Shown in pieces: positions 1-6,411 of a stretch of 10,550 bases of DNA. Made by a program: the position numbers and the translations under genes. Source of the stretch: an uncultured Anaerolineaceae bacterium (GTDB taxonomy: Bacteria > Chloroflexota > Anaerolineae > Anaerolineales > Anaerolineaceae); contig CALCQT010000331.1 of the NCBI GenBank assembly GCA_937894825.1, positions 1-10,550 of the forward strand, read 5' to 3'. Within the stretch, counting starts at the first letter, position 1. Every line of letters starts with the position of its first letter. The notes beneath the pieces were generated by a model. The model was not told the DNA's origin. It ran no database searches and worked only from the letters and a program-made list of their open reading frames with translations.

Positions 1-103
1 GCACCAGCCGTGACGTTAGAATGGTAAACCTGTAATGGTCCCCTGCGACAATACTGTTGGGGCGACAGTTTCCATCGATTTCGTACAAACGATTCATATC
101 CAT
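1..103 (-). CDS. GH31-like alpha-glucosidase/alpha-xylosidase, N-terminal fragment (cut by window edge)
   Basis: Only the first 34 codons are in the window; the gene continues past the left edge. It starts at an ATG four bases after the stop of the GH13 gene; a second in-frame ATG lies at 97, and neither has a strong ribosome binding site, so translation may be coupled to the gene before it. The visible peptide begins MDMNRLYEIDGN and ends in GDHYRFTILTSRLV. A 'G.HYRFT(I/V)LT.RL(V/I)' stretch close to the N terminus is what I know from the beta-sandwich domain of GH31 alpha-glucosidases and alpha-xylosidases. No catalytic residue is visible, so the family call rests on this short motif and on the position at the end of an alpha-glucoside operon. 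There is no signal peptide in what can be seen, which suits a cytoplasmic enzyme acting on imported oligosaccharides. Confidence 0.6.
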   Translation of the reverse strand, partial: MDMNRLYEIDGNCRPNSIVAGDHYRFTILTSRLV

Positions 104-107
104 ATTC

Positions 108-1406
108 TTACTGAAGGCTCTCTCTGTTCGATTCGAAAATGATGGGCTTCCCTTTGCAGCTCAGCTTACCGGCTTTAATTCGCACTTCGCTGTTATCAAT
201 CAAATTCGTATAAACGCCGTCAGGAATTCCGGTCGAGAGCAGCGATGTCTGACCCTTCATACTAAAAATCCCTGTTAATTGACGTTTTCCAAAACGATGA
301 CGCGCATAAAGGATTTCATGAGGAAGCGCCTGCACATCATAACGGCTGTCTGTTAAGCCCGGATGCTTTTTGATGGTGTATAGCCTTGAAAGCAGCCAGG
401 TGAAGTCTGCTCCTGTATTCCATCGAACCACATCCTTGTCAAAGAGATCAGGCAAATTGTGGTCCCCCACCTCTTGCCCGGCGTAAAGTAATGTCAAGCC
501 TTTTTGAAAATAGATGAACGCTGTCCAGTTTAAGAGAGGCGATTCTTCCTGGATGATGAAGGAAGCACGTAAATTATCATGGTTCTCAAGATAACGCAGC
601 TTGACGTAATTGTCCGGATAAACAGCTTCCTGCAGATTGACCATTTTGGCGTATTCGGCCAAAGATTGCCGTCCTTCCAGATATCCTCTGAAGATTGCAA
701 ATACATCGTATTCATAACATATGTCAAACGCCTGGAATATCTCCGAATCCGAGAGGCTGACGAATCCGCGATCACGGTTTTCTATGGTAAATATTGGCTC
801 AACGGATTCGCTGAGCCAGAGACACCCCGGACGTATCACTTCAACTTCCTGACGGGCTTTCAGCCAAAAGTCCAATGGAATCAAAGGCGCCACATCGCAC
901 CGAAACCCGTCTACGATTTGGGCCCACTGCTTTAAGGTCTGAATCTGATAGTCCCATAGTCCCAACTGTGAATAGTCAAGGTCAACCACATCCAGCCATT
1001 CGCCCACTTTATTCCCGAATGAGCCGTCTTCCCGGCGGAAAAACCACTCGGGATGATGCTGCATCAACCATGAATCGGGCGAGGTATGATTATAAACAAC
1101 ATCGATGATGCATTTCATGCCGTGTTCATGAATCGCTTTTACCAATGCGATAAAATCATCCAACGTACCATATTCCGGGTTAATCTCGCGATAGTCCGAG
1201 ATGGCATAGGGACTTCCCAGAAGACCTTTCCGCGCAATTTTACCGATCGGGTGTATAGGCAGCAACCATATGATGTCCACTCCCAACTTTTGAATGCGGT
1301 CCAGGTCTCTCCGTACAGCGTCAAAGTTTCCTTCTTCACTGTAATTGCGCACGAATATTGAATACATCACCTGGTTGCGATACATTTTGCTTGTGTCTTT
1401 TGCCAT
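108..1406 (-). CDS. GH13 family alpha-glycosidase (alpha-amylase superfamily), cytoplasmic
   Basis: 432 aa. All four GH13 signature regions are visible: DVVYNH at residues 102-107, GFRCD with the presumed nucleophile Asp171, WLSE with the presumed acid/base Glu200, and LENHDN with the transition-state stabilising Asp277. The early YSIFVRNY and GSPYAISDYR stretches are the usual start of the catalytic barrel. There is no signal peptide and no added starch-binding domain, so the enzyme should act in the cytoplasm on imported alpha-linked oligosaccharides. The exact specificity (maltodextrin, isomaltose, sucrose, trehalose) cannot be read from the sequence. The chosen ATG has an AAAGG about 12 bases upstream, which is rather far; Met8 is an alternative but has no better site. 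The gene follows the MalG-type permease by 39 bases and precedes the GH31-like gene by 4, so all are probably cotranscribed. Confidence 0.92.
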   Translation of the reverse strand: MAKDTSKMYRNQVMYSIFVRNYSEEGNFDAVRRDLDRIQKLGVDIIWLLPIHPIGKIARKGLLGSPYAISDYREINPEYGTLDDFIALVKAIHEHGMKCIIDVVYNHTSPDSWLMQHHPEWFFRREDGSFGNKVGEWLDVVDLDYSQLGLWDYQIQTLKQWAQIVDGFRCDVAPLIPLDFWLKARQEVEVIRPGCLWLSESVEPIFTIENRDRGFVSLSDSEIFQAFDICYEYDVFAIFRGYLEGRQSLAEYAKMVNLQEAVYPDNYVKLRYLENHDNLRASFIIQEESPLLNWTAFIYFQKGLTLLYAGQEVGDHNLPDLFDKDVVRWNTGADFTWLLSRLYTIKKHPGLTDSRYDVQALPHEILYARHRFGKRQLTGIFSMKGQTSLLSTGIPDGVYTNLIDNSEVRIKAGKLSCKGKPIIFESNRESLQ

Positions 1407-1445
1407 GTTTTGGTTATGCCTTTCGCTTCGAATTATGAGGTTGTG

Positions 1446-2267
1446 TCAGCCTGTGATCGAGGAAGAAGAAACGCCTTCGATAAAATGTTTTTGAAAAACA
1501 AGGTAGAAAATTATGACGGGAATAATAGCAATACTGGTGGCGGCAAAAAGACTGGCATAATCCGTTGAATATCGTCCGTTGAAGAGATTCAGCGCCACTG
1601 ACAGCAAAGATTTTTTCTCCGTCCGAATCATCAGATACGGCCACAGATAGTCATCCCATGCCCATAGGAACTGAAAAATCGCGAGACTGACAATGGAGTT
1701 ACGCAACTGAGGCAGCACGATTCTGTGAAAAAGATAAAACTCATTGGCGCCGTCGATCCGGGCGGCATCCAGCATTTCATCAGGAATAGAGAAAGTTGCC
1801 TGCCGCATCATGAAAATTCCAAACGCTGTGAAAGATGAAGGGACGATCAATGCCTGATATGTATCGATCCATCCAAGAAATTGCATAATGCTGTAACGGG
1901 GAATAATCGTCACAATGCCGGGAACCATCATGGTCAGTAGAATGCAGGTAAATAGCAATTGCCGACCTTTGAATCTGTACTTGCCCAGCACAAATCCTGC
2001 GGCTGTACTGGTGTAAATCGTAATGAGTGTGATCAAAAGCGCATAGAGCAGGCTGTTTATAAAGTAACGCAGAAAGTTGAAGTGCTCCAGCACATTTGCA
2101 TAGTTCTGTATAGTAAATTGTTGTGGAATGAAAGACTGTACATTGGATCTGATTTCGATATTCGTTTTAAATGAAGATGACAGCATCCAGACAAATGGAA
2201 GGATGGTGAGCAGTCCGAAAAAAAGCAAGGTCCCTTTCAGAACAACTGAATATACTTTTTGCTTCAT
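1446..2267 (-). CDS. Sugar ABC transporter permease, MalG type
   Basis: 273 aa from the chosen start. It is the second membrane subunit of a type I (CUT1) carbohydrate importer. It has about six hydrophobic segments. The cytoplasmic EAA loop that docks the ATPase is clear at residues 164-186 (EMLDAARIDGANE...LFHRIVLP), and the C terminus FQKHFIEGVSSSSITG is typical of MalG/LacG/UgpE proteins. A longer reading begins at a GTG at 2297 and would overlap the previous gene. I prefer the ATG at 2267 because AAAGGA sits five bases before it and because MalG proteins normally begin just before the first membrane segment. The first permease stops about 10 bases upstream, so the two are translationally close partners of one heterodimer. 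Confidence 0.93.
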   Translation of the reverse strand: MKQKVYSVVLKGTLLFFGLLTILPFVWMLSSSFKTNIEIRSNVQSFIPQQFTIQNYANVLEHFNFLRYFINSLLYALLITLITIYTSTAAGFVLGKYRFKGRQLLFTCILLTMMVPGIVTIIPRYSIMQFLGWIDTYQALIVPSSFTAFGIFMMRQATFSIPDEMLDAARIDGANEFYLFHRIVLPQLRNSIVSLAIFQFLWAWDDYLWPYLMIRTEKKSLLSVALNLFNGRYSTDYASLFAATSIAIIPVIIFYLVFQKHFIEGVSSSSITG

Positions 2268-2277
2268 AGGTATCCTT

Positions 2278-3171
2278 TCAGGAGAGACTTCTTTCACCTG
2301 AGATTTTGAATGAGAATCCAGTCAAAACAGCAATGAACAGAAACACTACAAAGGACAGCGCGGATGCATATCCAAAATTGTATTTAACAAAAGCTTCCTC
2401 ATAAATCATGTATGTTACCAAATACGTCTGTGTGCCCGGTCCACCCTGTGTCAGTACCATCACAGGGATATAAGTTTGAAAGTACGAAATCAGCGACACG
2501 ATTACGATGAACAATATCGTTGGCCTCAGCAAAGGAATTGTCAGTTTAACCAATCGCTGCCATGCACCCGCACCATCAATTTCTGCTGCTTCATAACAAT
2601 CCTTAGGCAGGGAATACAGACTTCCTAAAAATATCACCATTGCGAAGCCGAAATCCTTCCAGATTGTTAAAATGATGATAGCCGGTAATGCATATTTTCC
2701 GTCAAATAGCCAGTTTATGTCGATTCCCAGTAGATGATTCAGCAGTCCGAATTGTGGATCAAAAATAAATTTCCACACAAAGGCGACTGCCACCATGGGG
2801 GTAATGGTGGGTAAATAATAAAGTGTTCGATAAAAAGATTTATGCTTGATCGACCTGGAATACAGTGCATGGGCGGCCGCAAGCCCTAATACGACCCGGA
2901 ATGCCACAGCCGCCAAAGCAAACACTACGGTATGCCACATGGAGCTCCAGAATAGTTTGCTTGTAAACACTTTTTTCCAGTTGTCCAGACCCAAAAAATT
3001 AAACTGCAGTCGCAGTGGATTCCACTGATAGAAGCTGCCGATTAACGCCATGATAATGGGTAGGACAAAGAACAGAACAAAAAAAGCAATCAGTAGAACG
3101 ATTACGATGTTCCGGAAAATAATTTCACTCCGACTGCGCAGCGGGTGTCTTGTCCTGTTTATTAATGCCAT
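2278..3171 (-). CDS. Sugar ABC transporter permease, MalF/UgpA type
   Basis: 297 aa, the first membrane subunit of a CUT1 sugar importer. Hydrophobic segments are visible at about residues 21-43, 80-103, 117-137, 162-184, 219-240 and 268-290. The EAA loop is at 194-217 (EAAEIDGAGAWQR...IPLLRP), and the periplasmic-side TQGGPGTQT at 241-249 is conserved in UgpA/MalF-like permeases. It lacks the extra N-terminal membrane segments and large periplasmic loop of enterobacterial MalF, which is the common short form. The start is supported by GGGAGGAG about nine bases upstream. It is separated from the solute-binding protein by about 110 bases containing a strong inverted repeat, and is followed almost directly by the MalG-type gene. 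It should pair with that gene and with an ATPase not encoded in this window. Confidence 0.93.
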   Translation of the reverse strand: MALINRTRHPLRSRSEIIFRNIVIVLLIAFFVLFFVLPIIMALIGSFYQWNPLRLQFNFLGLDNWKKVFTSKLFWSSMWHTVVFALAAVAFRVVLGLAAAHALYSRSIKHKSFYRTLYYLPTITPMVAVAFVWKFIFDPQFGLLNHLLGIDINWLFDGKYALPAIIILTIWKDFGFAMVIFLGSLYSLPKDCYEAAEIDGAGAWQRLVKLTIPLLRPTILFIVIVSLISYFQTYIPVMVLTQGGPGTQTYLVTYMIYEEAFVKYNFGYASALSFVVFLFIAVLTGFSFKISGERSLS

Positions 3172-3206
3172 GGATTTATTCTCCTCCCGGGTCCCTGTTG
3201 TGCTCC

Positions 3207-3263
3207 ATCCATATCACGACGTCATTGGCAAATAAATTCGCCCTTCGGCGTCGTGATATGGAT
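3207..3263. repeat. 57-nt nested inverted repeat between solute-binding protein and permease genes
   Basis: Two perfect 15-base arms (3207-3221 atccatatcacgacg and 3249-3263 cgtcgtgatatggat) are separated by 27 bases. Inside the loop a second inverted repeat, ggcaaataaattcgcc (3227-3242), can form a smaller hairpin with one non-Watson-Crick pair. No T-run follows on the minus strand, so it does not look like an intrinsic terminator. The position between binding-protein and permease genes is where sugar-transport operons often carry RNA stem-loops that protect the upstream message and lower permease expression. A small repeat element (REP or MITE-like) is an alternative. The repeat is seen directly; the role is inferred. 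Confidence 0.75.
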
Positions 3264-3282
3264 TAATGATGGGGGTGATGCG

Positions 3283-3585
3283 TTACCTTAACGCTTCGCT
3301 TTCATATTTGTACTTGGACTCTTGTGATATAAAATCTGAATTCGCAAGATCTTCATTGATGGCGGTTTCAGCCTCGATAAGTGCTTTCGTTATATCCTCT
3401 TTATTGTAAAAAATATTTTCCAGCATAATTTTTACATTGGTTTCAACTGTACTGGGCATGGAACCGGGCCAAATATACCGGTCGATATGATTGGCGAGAA
3501 CAGCGATACTCGGTATGGCAAGGAGATCCGCATCAACTTGCAGTGTCTTTTTTGCCGGGAAAACTGCATTGGCCAGGCAGAACTC
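3283..3585 (-). pseudogene. C-terminal part of the sugar-binding protein, displaced into another frame
   Basis: Read one frame away from the main open frame, this stretch gives about 100 uninterrupted codons, starting EFCLANAVFPAKKT and ending at TAA. It contains NVKIMLENIFYNKEDITKAL followed by EAETAINEDL, which is typical of the C-terminal helices of extracellular solute-binding proteins. The main frame instead ends after about 50 unconvincing residues at 3432. Adding one A to the A5 tract (T5 at 3586-3590 on the plus strand) joins both parts into a 458-aa protein of ordinary length for the family. It has no start codon or ribosome binding site of its own, so it is the tail of the gene at 4658 and not a separate gene. 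Confidence 0.85.
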
Positions 3586-4658
3586 TTTTTGTAATTTGTC
3601 AGGAAAAAACGAACGATATCCTGGGCAACATTCTGCTGCTCGATAGCGGCATTTTTATTAATACCGAAGGTCGATTCGCCGTTATAGCGGTGATATGCGT
3701 AAGGAACCGCTTCCGTAGGCGCCGGAATCTCAAAACAATTAAATTGCAGGTCAGGAAAATTTTGTGATAACGAATTCGTCATAAAGCCCCAGCCAAGGTA
3801 CATCGCTACCATACCCTGTCCAAAGTTATCGCCCGAATTGTTGCCAAAGTTGTAATCGCCAACACCATCCACCTCATACAGATCTTTCAAACGCTGGATT
3901 ACATTCTTCATGGCATCGTTATTCAGTGTTATTTTATTGTCGCTGGTAAACAAATTCTGTCCATACTGATAATTCATGCCAAGTACGTCGCCTTGAATGC
4001 CTCCGTTAAAGCTAAACCCGGCCTGGACAAGCTTCCCTTTGTCATCTCGAATGGTGAGTTTCTTGGCAACTTCCCGAAATTCATCCCAGGTGGTCGGGAT
4101 ATCGGCATCAGTCAGACCTGCAGCAGCCCACATATCGGTGTTGTAATAGATGGTTGCTGTCATCAGGCCGTAATCAGTATAGTATATATTTCCTTCGATC
4201 ACATGGCCTGAAACGCCGACAAAGTCAGCTTCCAAATCAGCCGGTGAAATATCGTAAGGGGCCATATATCCAATAATATTGTCATGCTGGTTGTTGTGGA
4301 AATTAAATATCACCGGACCATCATTACCTTGAAGCGCTAAGGGAAGCTTTGTCCAGTAGTCGTTCCATGGGTTCTCAACAAGATTGATGGTCACATTGGG
4401 ATGAATTTCCGTGTACTGATCAGCCAGCGATTGGAACAAATTGGCAGCTCCTGTCCAGTACCAAAATTCCAAGGTAATGTCATTCCCGTCGTTAACAGGT
4501 TTTTGAGGATCGTACTGCACAGGATTCCCCAGGTCTGAGATCGGGTTTGTTGAAGATTGCGTTGTCTCAAGCGGAGCTTCTTGCCCAGACACACCGTTCC
4601 AAGCGACAAGGTTCAACAGAAGCACAAATACAAAGAGAATCGATAACTTTTTTTCCAT
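3432..4658 (-). CDS. Sugar ABC transporter solute-binding protein (UgpB/MalE type), frameshifted near the C terminus
   Basis: This open frame is 408 aa, of which the first 358 look native. It should be the exported sugar receptor of the neighbouring permeases. Residues 1-25 are a Sec signal peptide (MEKK, a hydrophobic core, then VSG before a likely cleavage at Gln26). No Cys follows, so it is not a standard lipoprotein. After a Thr/Ser/Pro/Asn-rich spacer come ITLEFWYWTG, a SLADQYTEIHPNV helix, and ATIYYNTDMWAAAGL with TTWDEF, all hallmarks of family 1 solute-binding proteins. After Lys357-Lys358 the frame runs into about 50 atypical residues, while the true C terminus continues in another frame to 3283. 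The ATG has a strong AAAGGAG six bases upstream. It is the first gene of the operon, with its own promoter and operator. Whether the frameshift is real or a sequencing error cannot be told from here. Confidence 0.9.
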   Translation of the reverse strand: MEKKLSILFVFVLLLNLVAWNGVSGQEAPLETTQSSTNPISDLGNPVQYDPQKPVNDGNDITLEFWYWTGAANLFQSLADQYTEIHPNVTINLVENPWNDYWTKLPLALQGNDGPVIFNFHNNQHDNIIGYMAPYDISPADLEADFVGVSGHVIEGNIYYTDYGLMTATIYYNTDMWAAAGLTDADIPTTWDEFREVAKKLTIRDDKGKLVQAGFSFNGGIQGDVLGMNYQYGQNLFTSDNKITLNNDAMKNVIQRLKDLYEVDGVGDYNFGNNSGDNFGQGMVAMYLGWGFMTNSLSQNFPDLQFNCFEIPAPTEAVPYAYHRYNGESTFGINKNAAIEQQNVAQDIVRFFLTNYKKSSAWPMQFSRQKRHCKLMRISLPYRVSLFSPIISTGIFGPVPCPVQLKPM

Positions 4659-4700
4659 AGTTTTCTCCTTTACATAATTGCCGTCATGGCTTTTGAGATA

Positions 4701-4714
4701 GTTTAGCGCTAAAC
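4701..4714. promoter_or_regulatory. LacI-family operator, 14-bp perfect palindrome
   Basis: gtttagcgctaaac is a perfect 14-bp palindrome with the central CG step usual in LacI/GalR operators. It begins about seven bases after the -10 box of the solute-binding protein promoter, so it covers the expected transcription start. A bound repressor there would block initiation. The LacI-family gene ends about 165 bases away on the same strand, so it is the obvious partner. Confidence 0.8.
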
Positions 4715-4721
4715 CTTTAAT

Positions 4722-4750
4722 ACTATACTGCTGTTCATTTGGATTGTCAA
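4722..4750 (-). promoter_or_regulatory. Sigma-70 type promoter of the sugar-uptake operon
   Basis: On the minus strand there is TTGACA (4750-4745), a 17-base spacer and TATAGT (4727-4722). This is a consensus -35 box, the best spacing and a five-of-six -10 box. The predicted start is near 4715, at the edge of the palindromic operator, leaving a leader of about 55 bases before the ribosome binding site and ATG at 4658. Confidence 0.85.
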
Positions 4751-4878
4751 TGCTATCAAAATCACCTATAGAAATGCATTATTTCCGGATTCCAATCAAT
4801 AAACCGAAATTGGTTCTTTGGGCATTCCCATTTTTGTTCAGTGTCTGTGTGAAGATCAGTAAAGACTTACAAACGATT

Positions 4879-5904
4879 CTATGATTGCTGCATTATCGGG
4901 GCGACAGACCCTCTTTCTATTAACGCTACATCCAGTACCAAAGATTCTGTCGGAGCGTCGGGAGACTTCAGTTGCTTGAACAAGACATCAACCGATAAAT
5001 TCGCCTTCTCCGTAAGATTTTGTGAAATCGTGGTAAGCTGCGGAGTAATTTGTGTGCTGATCAGTAAGTTATCAAATCCTATTACGGAAAAATCCTCCGG
5101 TACATTGACATGGTTCGCGTGGAGTCCATGGATCAAATAGGATGCAATCTGATCACTGGTTACAAAAGCAGCTGTAATGTCTCTATGATCGACTGAAATC
5201 TTTCTGCTTATTTCAATAATGTCTTCAGCTTTCGTTTCCGACTCCAGTGTAAATTGATGATGAGGATTTAATGAAATTCCCATTTCTTTCAATCCATTGC
5301 AAAAACCTGCAAACCGGTGTTGAATAACGCCGTTATGCTTTGTTGGTGGTCCTACAAACGCAATTTTTTGATGCCCGTGCTTTGTAAGGTAATGTGCCGC
5401 AAGGTAACCGCCTTTGTAATCGTCAATGCCAATATTGGAGAGTTGGCGAACATTACTATAACTATCGATAAATACCATGGGGACATTGTTGACCTGATAG
5501 ATCCGTTCAATTTCATCATCGAACATTCCCAGAAAAATCGCGCCTTCAACATTCCAGGTACGGAGGCTTTTCGAAATATCATCCTGGGACTGAACAATGT
5601 TGACCATTGTATAGTACCCAAGACTTTGTATCTTCTGAATCATGATCCCAACCAAAGCGGCGTTATGAGGACTTTGAAGCGTGTTTTCATTTTGGTCCCC
5701 TCGTAAGATTATCGCGATAATATTTGAATTTTTTTTCGCCAGACTGCGCGCGGTTGAATTCGGGATGTATTTTCGCTCGCGTATGATTTTTTGGATTCGT
5801 TCAGCGTTTTCTTTGGATACTTTTGAGAGATTTCCGTTTACAACGTTGGAAACTGTCATAATGCTGACGCCTGCTTCGTTGGCAATTTCTTTTAATGTGA
5901 TCAT
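4879..5904 (-). CDS. LacI/GalR-family transcriptional repressor of the sugar operon
   Basis: 341 aa from the chosen start, normal for the family. Residues 3-22 (TLKEIANEAGVSIMTVSNVV) form the helix-turn-helix, 49-58 (NSTARSLAKK) is the hinge helix that enters the operator minor groove, and the rest is the periplasmic-binding-protein-like effector domain (for example VPMVFIDSY, KGGYLAAHYL, VIGFDNL). An open frame extends upstream to 5964, but that ATG lies inside the gene's own -35 box, and LacI proteins begin right before the helix-turn-helix, so I use 5904. A GGAG lies 11 bases upstream. It sits directly before the transporter operon on the same strand and probably represses it through the palindrome at 4701-4714, with an imported sugar or a breakdown product as inducer. 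Confidence 0.93.
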   Translation of the reverse strand: MITLKEIANEAGVSIMTVSNVVNGNLSKVSKENAERIQKIIRERKYIPNSTARSLAKKNSNIIAIILRGDQNENTLQSPHNAALVGIMIQKIQSLGYYTMVNIVQSQDDISKSLRTWNVEGAIFLGMFDDEIERIYQVNNVPMVFIDSYSNVRQLSNIGIDDYKGGYLAAHYLTKHGHQKIAFVGPPTKHNGVIQHRFAGFCNGLKEMGISLNPHHQFTLESETKAEDIIEISRKISVDHRDITAAFVTSDQIASYLIHGLHANHVNVPEDFSVIGFDNLLISTQITPQLTTISQNLTEKANLSVDVLFKQLKSPDAPTESLVLDVALIERGSVAPIMQQS

Positions 5905-5935
5905 TTGTCTTTGAACTCCATTTGAAAATAAACTT

Positions 5936-5964
5936 ATAATACACGTATTCAAATGAAGATGCAA
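5936..5964 (-). promoter_or_regulatory. Sigma-70 type promoter of the lacI-family gene
   Basis: On the minus strand there is TTGCAT (5964-5959), a 17-base spacer and TATTAT (5941-5936), with four and five of six consensus matches. The predicted start near 5929 gives a leader of about 25 bases. A second, weaker candidate lies upstream: TTGACA at 6044-6039 with GATAAA at 6022-6017. An 8-bp inverted repeat (5919-5926 and 5948-5955) flanks the -10 box. Confidence 0.65.
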
Positions 5965-6085
5965 CTCAGCGATTTCTGTCGGGGATCGGAATAAGAGCGG
6001 TTTTTATCAGGATTTTTTTATCTCGATTGCATTTACTTTGTCAATCGACACCTTTTCCTTTTCTGCATTAAAATCCAGGGTTCCC

Positions 6086-6113
6086 TTGACGAATTTTGGT
6101 TCCTGAGTATAAT
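6086..6113 (+). promoter_or_regulatory. Promoter of the tRNA pair
   Basis: TTGACG (6086-6091), a 16-base spacer and a perfect TATAAT (6108-6113) lie about 40 bases before tRNA-Gly. The transcript would begin near 6120 and run through both tRNAs to the hairpin at 6338-6400. Together with the lacI promoter this accounts for most of the 5905-6151 gap. Confidence 0.8.
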
Positions 6114-6151
6114 AACGGAGCGTTAAGTTGCAAAAAGAAAAGAGCATCCGT

Positions 6152-6224
6152 GCGGGCATAGTTCAGTTGGTAGAACACCTCCTTGCCAAGGAGAAGGTCT
6201 CGAGTTCGAGTCTCGATGCCCGCT
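6152..6224 (+). tRNA. tRNA-Gly (anticodon GCC)
   Basis: The cloverleaf is clear: acceptor arm GCGGGCA paired with TGCCCGC plus discriminator T, D arm GTTC/GAAC, anticodon loop TTGCCAA giving GCC, and T arm TCGAG-TTCGAGT-CTCGA. The outermost anticodon-stem pair is a C-A mismatch. CCA is not encoded; a run of eight T follows shortly after. Discriminator U73 is normal for tRNA-Gly. Confidence 0.96.
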
Positions 6225-6255
6225 CTTTTTTTTAAGACTCCAGTAGGAAAACCAT

Positions 6256-6327
6256 GGCGACGTGGCCAAGTGGATAAGGCATGGGTCTGCAAAACCCTGA
6301 TCATCGGTTCAAATCCGATCGTCGCCT
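6256..6327 (+). tRNA. tRNA-Cys (anticodon GCA)
   Basis: Acceptor arm GGCGACG pairs with CGTCGCC, followed by discriminator T, as expected for tRNA-Cys. The anticodon loop CTGCAAA gives GCA, and the T arm is ATCGG-TTCAAAT-CCGAT. CCA is not encoded. It lies 31 bases after tRNA-Gly with no promoter between them, so the two are probably one transcript. Confidence 0.95.
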
Positions 6328-6337
6328 CAAGACGAGA

Positions 6338-6400
6338 CGATCCTTCGGAATAAAACAAAATCCCCCGCAGCGGGGGATTTTGTTTTATGCCGAATGATCG
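6338..6400. terminator. Bidirectional intrinsic terminator, 63-nt inverted repeat
   Basis: Two 31-base arms centred on A6369 pair with only two mismatches (6343/6395 and 6349/6389). The core is CCCCCG/CGGGGG flanked by A-rich and T-rich tracts (aaaacaaaat and attttgtttt). Read in either direction, a GC-rich hairpin is followed by a T-rich stretch. It ends 11 bases before the stop codon of the convergent membrane protein gene, so it should stop both the tRNA transcript and that gene's transcript. Confidence 0.9.
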
Positions 6401-6411
6401 GGAGCGCGGTA

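Noticed and set aside
2268..2297. GTG start of the MalG-type permease overlapping the previous gene
   Set aside because: The ATG ten codons later has AAAGGA at good spacing and gives the usual N terminus; the extra residues (KEVSPERIP) come from the end of the previous gene and the ribosome binding site.
3585..3593. Programmed -1 frameshift in the solute-binding protein gene
   Set aside because: The tract reads TAC AAA AAG in the zero frame, not the A-AAA-AAG pattern needed for tandem slippage, and solute-binding proteins are not known to need recoding. A mutation or sequencing error is simpler.
4801..4878. Terminator after the lacI-family gene
   Set aside because: Only a four-base hairpin (AACC/GGTT) without a T-run is visible, so transcription of the regulator may read into the transporter operon.
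5905..5964. Extended N terminus of the LacI-family protein (20 extra residues)
   Set aside because: The upstream ATG lies inside the -35 box of the gene's promoter, and LacI-family proteins start directly before the helix-turn-helix.
6068..6358. Minus-strand open frame of 96 codons covering both tRNA genes
   Set aside because: It contains the translated reverse strands of the tRNAs (a familiar false protein with 'IGFEPMIRVLQ' and 'GIETRTRDL' stretches); it is not a gene.
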